Assembly (NCBI GenBank): GCA_028622995.1
Contig: JAJQJQ010000006.1
Location: 2,852,001 to 2,916,000, forward strand
Direction of reading: 5' to 3'
From: Panagrolaimus kolymaensis
Taxonomy: Eukaryota; Nematoda; Chromadorea; Rhabditida; Panagrolaimidae
Length of the DNA: 64,000 bases
Shown here piece by piece: positions 14,117 through 22,100 of this stretch (position 1 is the first letter of the stretch; the number at the start of each line of letters is the position of its first letter). The notes under the pieces were generated by a model. It ran no database searches and was not told the origin of the DNA. It saw only the letters and a list, made by a program, of their open reading frames with translations. The translations under genes were made by a program, and so were the position numbers.

Positions 14117-14300
14117 ATGAGAATTATATGTTATCGAGCATCCTTTTCTTCTCTTGAAATTTCTTTTTTCTTATACAAAAGTTCCATCCAAATATTTCAC
14201 GAAAATGAAAATCCGCAGCAATATAAACTCGACGAGCTTAAAAGGCGAGTAATTCTCCATGGTGATCAACGGGTTGAAAATTTAAGCGACTACCTTTGAT
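14117..14300 (-). pseudogene. Internally deleted fragment of a polypeptide GalNAc-transferase gene
   Basis: About 14131-14228 aligns by eye with 44893-45003, an exon of the intact GalNAc-transferase gene, in the same orientation. About 14243-14300 aligns with 45964-46020, an upstream exon of the same gene. Similarity is roughly 85-90% over both parts. The two segments lie about 1 kb apart in the intact gene but are joined here with only about 15 bases between, so the intervening exons were lost. The fragment is 190 bp from a kinase gene whose paralog sits beside the intact GalNAc-transferase. The short plus-strand open frame over this segment is an antisense shadow. Confidence 0.8.
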
Positions 14301-14492
14301 GTGAGTGAATTACGAAAATTTATATAAAATCTTGCTTTTTACACGCTGATAAGAATTTATTTGCTTTTTTGTTTATTGCATCAAAAAAGCTTTATTGTAA
14401 AAACATAGTCAAATTTTTTTATTTAAACCAATAAAGCAAAAATACATAAGATAGAGACAAAGAAAAGTTAATATGTTTATCAAAAATGTATA

Positions 14493-15828
14493 TTATCGAA
14501 GAGATAGTAAGAAATTTGGTGATGGAATTCTCAAAGCAGTTTGAACAAGAAATTTAGCAGCTTTTAATCCCATTGGATCTTTCTTACATTCATATGCATC
14601 CATAGTAAGTTTAGCAGGTTTAGGACGAAATGATGGTTCCAATAAAACATTTTTAAAATATTCGTGATACGTAACATTTGCTAAACGATTTGCAGGATCA
14701 ACTTGTAAGAGACAAAGAACGAAATTTCTGGCAACTGGATCGTTGATTCCTTCGAGATTTGGTGGATTATTTGAAGCAGCATATTGAACGTGGAATTTAG
14801 TTTCACCAGTAAATGGCTTTTCTCCTTGAAGTAAAGATACAATCACAACTCCATATGACCATAAATCAGATGCAACTCCAGCAGCTTTTCTTTGAAATAC
14901 TTCGGGCGCTGAATAATAAGCATTTTGAAGTGGAAGAACAATATCGCCATATTTGACACTTTGAGAGAAACCAAAATCCAAAATTCGAACATCACCTGAA
15001 TAAGTCAAAGCAATATTATCAAGCTTGAGATCTCTAAAAAACGATAAACATTAAAAAGAAGAAGAAACGTTAAACAAAAATATTTGAATACCCATGTGTT
15101 TGCTTTCGATCATGTAAGAATTTCAAAGCATCAGCTATTTGATATGCAATAGTACGCTTTGCTTCATAAGAAATAATTGATTCATTCTCGAAAATATGAT
15201 AACTCAGAGTTCCACCATCAATATATTCCATTAGTAAAGACCATGAAGATCCAAAATTAAATCCGCTGAAGATAAACCTTGGAAAATATCGACAATCATT
15301 TTGAGATAAAACATCAACTTCAGCTTGAATTTGATCAGCAGATGCACAAAAAACTTCTTTATAAATTTTTTCAACATAAACAGAACGTATTCCATTGATT
15401 TCAGCTGTCCATACTTGGCCAAAAGTACCTTCACCAACAAATCCAATTTCATCAACATTTTGCATAAATTCCAAACAAAAATTTGCAATTTGATTCCTAA
15501 AATAAATTTTGTTTATAATTTTCTTCAAACATTTAGGTTATCTTTGGTTTTTTTTTATATCAATAAATCAAGTTTATAAATTTTAACAACACCTTTTTTA
15601 AAGGCTTTTAAACAACATACACGAAAAAATAATTCCATGAGAAAAAATAACTTACAAATTTTTTCCATTAGTATCCAATTGTTTTCTGCATTCATACCAA
15701 TTACCTTTAAGTTTAATGAGGCCATCAAATTGATCATCCACATCTATAGCTGTTTTGATTTGATCCAAATCATTATCAATTGCAGTTTTAATGTTTGGAG
15801 AAGACATTTCAGAAAAATTTGAAGACAT
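14493..15828 (-). CDS. Divergent protein kinase with HGD motif (copy 1)
   Basis: Eukaryotic protein kinase domain of about 372 residues in three exons (15656-15828, 15092-15496, 14493-15033; ATG at 15826-15828). About 70 residues of Asp-rich N-terminus precede the Gly-rich loop GEGTFGQVW, the putative VAIK-type lysine (VYVEKIYKE), and a hinge LLMEYIDGG. The catalytic loop reads HGDLKLDN across the 15092/15033 splice junction: the usual Arg of HRD is Gly. The metal-binding motif is intact (LDFGFSQS), followed by SAPEVFQRK and DLWSYGVV. It is therefore a non-RD kinase that may still be active. The paralog at 42183-43592 shares the HGD motif, intron phases and C-terminus. Substrate and pathway are unknown. 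It lies about 330 bp downstream of CPT1 on the same strand. Confidence 0.82.
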
Positions 15829-16154
15829 TGCGATCGTTGTTGAATGTTCAAAAAATGGAATGAATGTTAGTGAGTGAAGAGACTTTGTCTTTTTTCAAAT
15901 AATGGCATTGTTTGAATATTCAAATTTGGGAAAGATGCAAAAATTTCGCTTATTTTTTTATGCATAAAATACTGTTCTTTGTTCCAAATATTTGTTATAA
16001 ACAAAAAACTATTTTATTTAATTCAATAAAGAAAAATACATACAAAAACAAAAAATTGAGGGATTCTAGGATAAATTATTAAAGGAAATAAAGAAGATTA
16101 TATTACAGTATTAATGTACATTGAATTTCTATTTTTTTTTGCAATAAAATTTAT
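15829..16154. other. Spacer between CPT1 3' end and kinase 1
   Basis: AT-rich spacer of about 325 bp. Nothing beyond possible 3' UTR and poly(A) signals of CPT1 (AATAAA-like on the minus strand) and the upstream region of the kinase. The gap is longer than usual for a nematode operon, and no clear acceptor precedes the kinase ATG. Confidence 0.4.
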
Positions 16155-19100
16155 TTAATTTTTAACACGTTCAACCATATTTTTAATGTCTCTTAATGAT
16201 TCAACTACAGTATCAATATATCGTTGAGCATTCTGAAAAAAATATTTAGCGATGAAAGGTTAATGCACAAATAAAAATTTTGTAACTTACAGTATGACTT
16301 AAACTTTTCCATGTTGAAACATGGAAGCTCAAACAATCTCCTGGTCCACTAATGGTATAACAAACGCCATAATTGGATCCATCAGGGCAACAAAAGCCTC
16401 CAGCAGGCCAAAATAATTCTTTTTCTTTATTCAAAGCAGAAATATATTCGGGCATTTGATGTTGAGGGGTTTGAGAAGTAGAAAGTTCAAATGGCATATT
16501 AAAGACATGATCGAGGAACGGTGAAGAAATTTGAAGATATTTTGAAACCACGTATAAAGCAAAAAGGTGTCGATCACATCCTTGTCCAGCCATAGCAGTT
16601 CGATAATAATCTTGATGATGATCACATGCTTTTCGAAGGAGTTCGAAGCGTTTAGAATCTTCGATTTCTGGGTTTTTCATTGCTTTAACAAATTCGGCAG
16701 ATTCAATCGAACATGAACGAACTGTTTCAGTTCGACCATCTTTAAAAAGTCTCATAACAGCGGGTTCATAAGTTAAACCAAATTTGGATTGATCCTAAAA
16801 ATAATTTTTTTAGTAAGGTTTCAAAAACTATGATGCCCTTACTTTATGATAAGCCATTTGAAGAGCCATTTGAATAAAGGCATCTGGGGAAACTCGAGCC
16901 TTTTTAATAAAATCTTTTCCAAAATCATTGAAAACTACACTAGCGTTTTCAAAATCATCAGCAACTCCTTTGCTAACTTTATATGCTTCATCAATGGCTT
17001 CTTTAGTTTCATCATCCAAAATAAATGAAAGTCTTTCTGCATTTGGAACCGCTTCAATTTCACCTCGACAATGTCCATCAGGATTATATGGATTTGAAAA
17101 GCGTTCATGATATTTAATATATTCTCGAATATGAACTAATGCCATTGCATCCACTGCAGAATGTTCAGCATTGGATGTAAATCTACCATTTTTAGAGAAA
17201 TGATACACTGAAGGTTTATCACACCAAAGTTGATAACCATAACCATGAAGAGCTCGATGATATTCTTCATTAATTTTGGATGAATCATTTTCATCATAAA
17301 ATCTTTCTTCATCATCAAGATAAATAATTTCTAGAGCATTTTCAATGGAACTAAGAGATTCTTTATTTGTGCCATTTCCAAACTTTTCACATCGAATCTT
17401 TGCCCATAAATCTCTTGGGCCAGCTGTGAGAGCAGCAAGGAAGGGTTCACGATCAACGGGATCGGGTTTGCGATCAATAATAGTTTGTAGAGTTTTTTCA
17501 AGTTCTGCATAACGAACTAATCGACGATTATGGAATACATTTACTCGATACCAACATCCTTTACAATAAACAGCAATGAAATGAGAATTTGGAAGACGAA
17601 CAAATTCATCTGAAGTTTCTCGAGGTACTCGTAAAGTTCGATAATAATCGAGATATTGATTAGGACAAAGTGGAATTCCTCCAAGAGTTATGGGTTTGAA
17701 AGATTGTTTTTGGAAGACTTCACGCAAAAAATTTAATCTCATAATTGTGATTGTTGCTGCACGAGCGGCTTGATTATCGGTGGTTTTTTGATAGATTACA
17801 TCCGCGCATCCAACATTGGTATTAATCAGTGAATTTCGATAACGCATATATACAACTTCTTTCCACCAATCGGAAACATAATTACGGGATGTTAACCATT
17901 TAAGCCAAAGTTTACGTTGAAGTGATGGACCCACAGTGGCTTTAAATTCTTCAGACATTTTTACAACATTTTCATATTCTTCATCCGACAAAAGTGGTTT
18001 AACAGATCGAAGATATTTTTTAAGCGTTGCATCCAGGGATGGAATAAGAAGCCATGGAAGAAGATCGGTGAAAGAAAAGAAAGTTGCATTTTTATTAACG
18101 AATTGAATGATCACCTAAAAAATGAAGCGTTTGGGTAAAAATAAAATGTATGTTGGAAGTTGTTTACCATAAAAATTTTAGTTGGAAGTGAAATAGGTTT
18201 TCCAATTTCTTCAAATAAAAATCCATGATAATAAAGCATTAATGTGAAACCCATTCGAATAACAAAAATAGAAATGGCACACATTATTGAACTCATAATT
18301 GTTATTGATGCAACTCGATTCCATATTGAATTTCTAAAAAAAAATGAGGAAACTTTATTATATGTATATGTATTTTACTCTCAAGCATGTCCTTCCATAT
18401 TACTGTATTTTTTTTAGTTCAAAAAATTTTTTGACATCAACGTGTTTTCTATTACTTTTTTTTTTAATTTGCAAAATTATCAAACTTTTTTTATTCTTTG
18501 CTATCACTCTCATCTGTTTTCATACTTTTTTTTGTTCCGTAAAAATTTCGAAAACAAATGCTTTATTACACAAAGAAAAAAGATGAGAAGCAAAGAAGTA
18601 AACATTTTCTCTACGTCTCCGTTAAATTTCTCGTTCCTCGAAATACACTATGACTCCGAGAAAAATTCTTTTTTCTCTTCGTTTCAAAGACTCTCAGTCT
18701 TTTTCTCCGAAATAGGTTGGGTCTGTTTATTGGCAAACTAAGCAAAATACACATACATACAAAAACCTGACCAACCATGGCCTTACAATAAAAATAAACA
18801 AAAACAACGAACAAAATAAACAGTTATTATTATTTGAATATTTCTTTTTCGTATAAATTTCTTAGAACAGATGACACATTTTCAGTTGTTTTAGCATTAT
18901 TCTGAACATAGGATTTCTTCGAAGACGGCGATTTCCAACGAGCACCTCGATCTAATTCGGCTTCAGAGCATCCAGATTCAATAGCAGCCGTTGCAGCACT
19001 TCCTCGAAATGAATGTAATGTCAGATTTTTCTTTATTCCCATTCTTGTTGAAGTTGATTTGAGTTCTTTTAAGGCAGCATCGTAAGACCATGGTCGATCA

Positions 19101-22100
19101 GAACCTGAAAAAGAGGGGAAAAGGTAAAGGGAAGAAGGACACTTGGTGACCCATTCTTCAAGAATGGCAACTGGGCAGGAAGGACCTTCTAACCTTGAAA
19201 TGAATACTGGCTCAACCGGCCCATTTTGATTACATTTTGACTTTGTGAGATTAATTCTAACATTCCTTTCATTAAACTTTACTTGATTTCTTTCTAATGT
19301 TAAGGCTTCAGTTGGACGAAAAAATCCAGCGAATAATGTTACTACCAGAGTTCCAAGTCTTCTTTCAGTATGTTTTGACGACTTCGATAATTGTATAAAC
19401 ATCTTTAATTCATCTAGCGTTATTTGTTCTTTATGTTTCACTGGAGGTGCTTTCTTTGATATTGCTTTCAGGACCAAATTTCTAAATTCACTTCTTTCTG
19501 GTACAGATTTGTTATTGGGGATATTTCTTTTACCATAGAATAATGTTGCAGCAGTTATTGTAGCAGCTTTTGACTTTGATTCTTTCGATACAGTCATCAA
19601 ATACAAGGGTAATAAGTTTTCGTCATCATCTTCTTCTGATTCGAGCACTAAAGACATCTTCCATTTTTTGAATTTCTCATATTCACGTTTATAGGATTTT
19701 TGCGTTGATTTTGTGAGACCATCCAGAACAAAGTTTGAGATTTCTTCAGGCGATGCGGTTTTCTCTCTATTTCTTTTTGCAATATGAACTAACCTGTCTT
19801 CTGAAAATAAATAAGCATACATAAAAAATGTAATCAATTTCCCGATTCAGTCGGCTTGCCTGCAGCAAGTGCTCGGCGCCTTGCATCTAACAATGGACTC
19901 CTTCGAGCTAACCTTTTTTAATCTGATGGGAGATGGAAGGGGATGGTGGGCGGGGAACACAACTTGCTTTCAAGTTTGCCAAAAGCAGAATGAGAAAACT
20001 TTAGTTTTTCATTCGAAGGTTGATGTCGAAAAACACTGTTCGTCTTTTCGCTACGAGAAAAATGCACTTTTCTCTACGTCTCCGTTAAATTTCTCGTTCC
20101 TCGAAATACACTATGACTCCGAGAAAAATTCTTTTTTCTCTTCGTTTCAAAGACTCTCAGTCTTTTTCTCCGAAATAGGTTGGGTCTGTTTATTGGCAAA
20201 CTAAGCAAAATACAGAATATGGAAGCTGAAGGTTCGAAAGAACAAGTTAGATATATTTACTTTATTATAAACAATATAATTGGGACGCACCCATTAACAA
20301 CAATATAAAGACTAAATTTAGAATAAACGAATAAAAACGAAATCACATTTCATATATGGAGTCGAGAACATAGTAGATGATTTACTTGATGGAGACAGAA
20401 AAACATGACCTTTAGGAACTCTGAAAATATCAGTTACTTCACTTTTCCATGAATCATTTTTGTTTTTTAACAACGGAAATATTGATAAAGTTGGCCAGTA
20501 AGGGAAACCAAGGATAGCTGGGCATTTGTACTTAAGGATAAATGTTAATGTTGGATATAGTAAATCTACCGGCGGCACACAGTAATTAATAACACCTCGC
20601 CAATCTTCTGTAAAAGCATCAACTGCTTCTGAACCTGGGGAAGGGACCTGGGAATTAAATCTCGGAAGCTTTTTGTTAATACAACTTGCGAATCTATCAA
20701 CTTGTGCTGGTCCTAATCTTTTATTTACTTTATCAAAAACATGAGGAAGTATACTCCAATCATCTTTATCTGGTATCCTTGAAGCTAAATCAGCTAATTT
20801 GTTTTCTTCTCGGGGTATCCAATGTGGAATAATTGTTGCTTTTATCTTATCCAGGAAACTCAGAATATCAATGCTTAACTGGTTTAAGTTATCAACCATA
20901 GAACCTTTTTTCAAAATAGGGATGATATTTTGGTTGTCAGTATATACGTGTATCTCGGAACCTTTACATGACCTTTGGAAACATTGCATACCAAACATTA
21001 CTCCTAACAGCTCTCTATAGGTACTAGACATCACAGTTTCTTCTAATGTTAAAGGACGAGAAAAGGTCTCACCATTGTTAGAAACAACTCCCAAAGCTAT
21101 CGATGAAGCGTCGGTATGGAATGAAAATACTTTAACTGGTGGAATGAGGGACTTTGATAATGGGCTTTCAAGCATTTTTCTTATTCTTCTTAAATCTTTA
21201 TGTTCATTTTGAGACAATTCAACTTTGAAATCCATAAATTTATATGTACAAACGGTTTTATAAATATTTTTGGTAAACACAGAACCTTTTGGACCTAACA
21301 CTACCCACATTGAAGCTAACTGACCGGTTAGTTTTAGTCTTTCTCTTAATGAAGGACATCTTTTATTCTCTAAAAGTTTTAAACCTTCAATCGAATTAAT
21401 TATTCTTTCTTCTGTTGGATAAATTCGGGCTTCTTCTAAGTCGAGGATCATTCCTAAAAACTTTAAACTTCTAACCGGGGATAATATGGACTTTTCTTCT
21501 TGGATAAATACACCTGCAGCTCTTAGAGTTAATCTTACATAAGCAATAGCTTCCTCGCATTCAGCGAAACTTGGTGACCATATAAGTCCATCATCGAGGT
21601 AAAGGGCACAGTGAATACCTTTTTCTCTCCAATGTCTTAGTAATGGACGAAAAACTTTGGTAAAGATATATGGAGCAGGGGCAAGACCAAATGGTAACAC
21701 ATTAAATATATAATATCTGCCATTCCAGGCGAAACCAAGATATTTACGATCTTGTGGGTGTATTGCTATATGATGATATCCACTCTTCATATCGAACTTG
21801 GCTAACCAGCCATAGGGACAAACAGTTTTACTTACGAAATCCAGATCTTCGTACTTAAAACGTGGGCATTCTAAGAATTCATTCAACTTGGAAAGATTTA
21901 TAATTAACCGTGGTTTACCTGTATTTCGGACAACAAATAACGGGCTTACAACTAGAGGCATATTTGATACTTGGGCTATGGCATAAGTCTTTAATAATTT
22001 TAGAACTTCTTCATCGACAAACTTTTTATCTATTTCAGACATAGGACAATTCTTTAGGTGGAAGGAAGGATCTGGGAATTGTAATCTAAAAGGTAATTTA

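Noticed and set aside
14117..14299. Plus-strand ORF of 60 codons
   Set aside because: Antisense shadow of the GalNAc-transferase fragment; the similar plus-strand frame at 44763-45035 is the same shadow in the intact gene.
18442..18741. Plus-strand ORFs over the PAT repeat (also at 19869-20204)
   Set aside because: The identical C-terminal peptide arises because both cover the B repeat in antisense; not genes.
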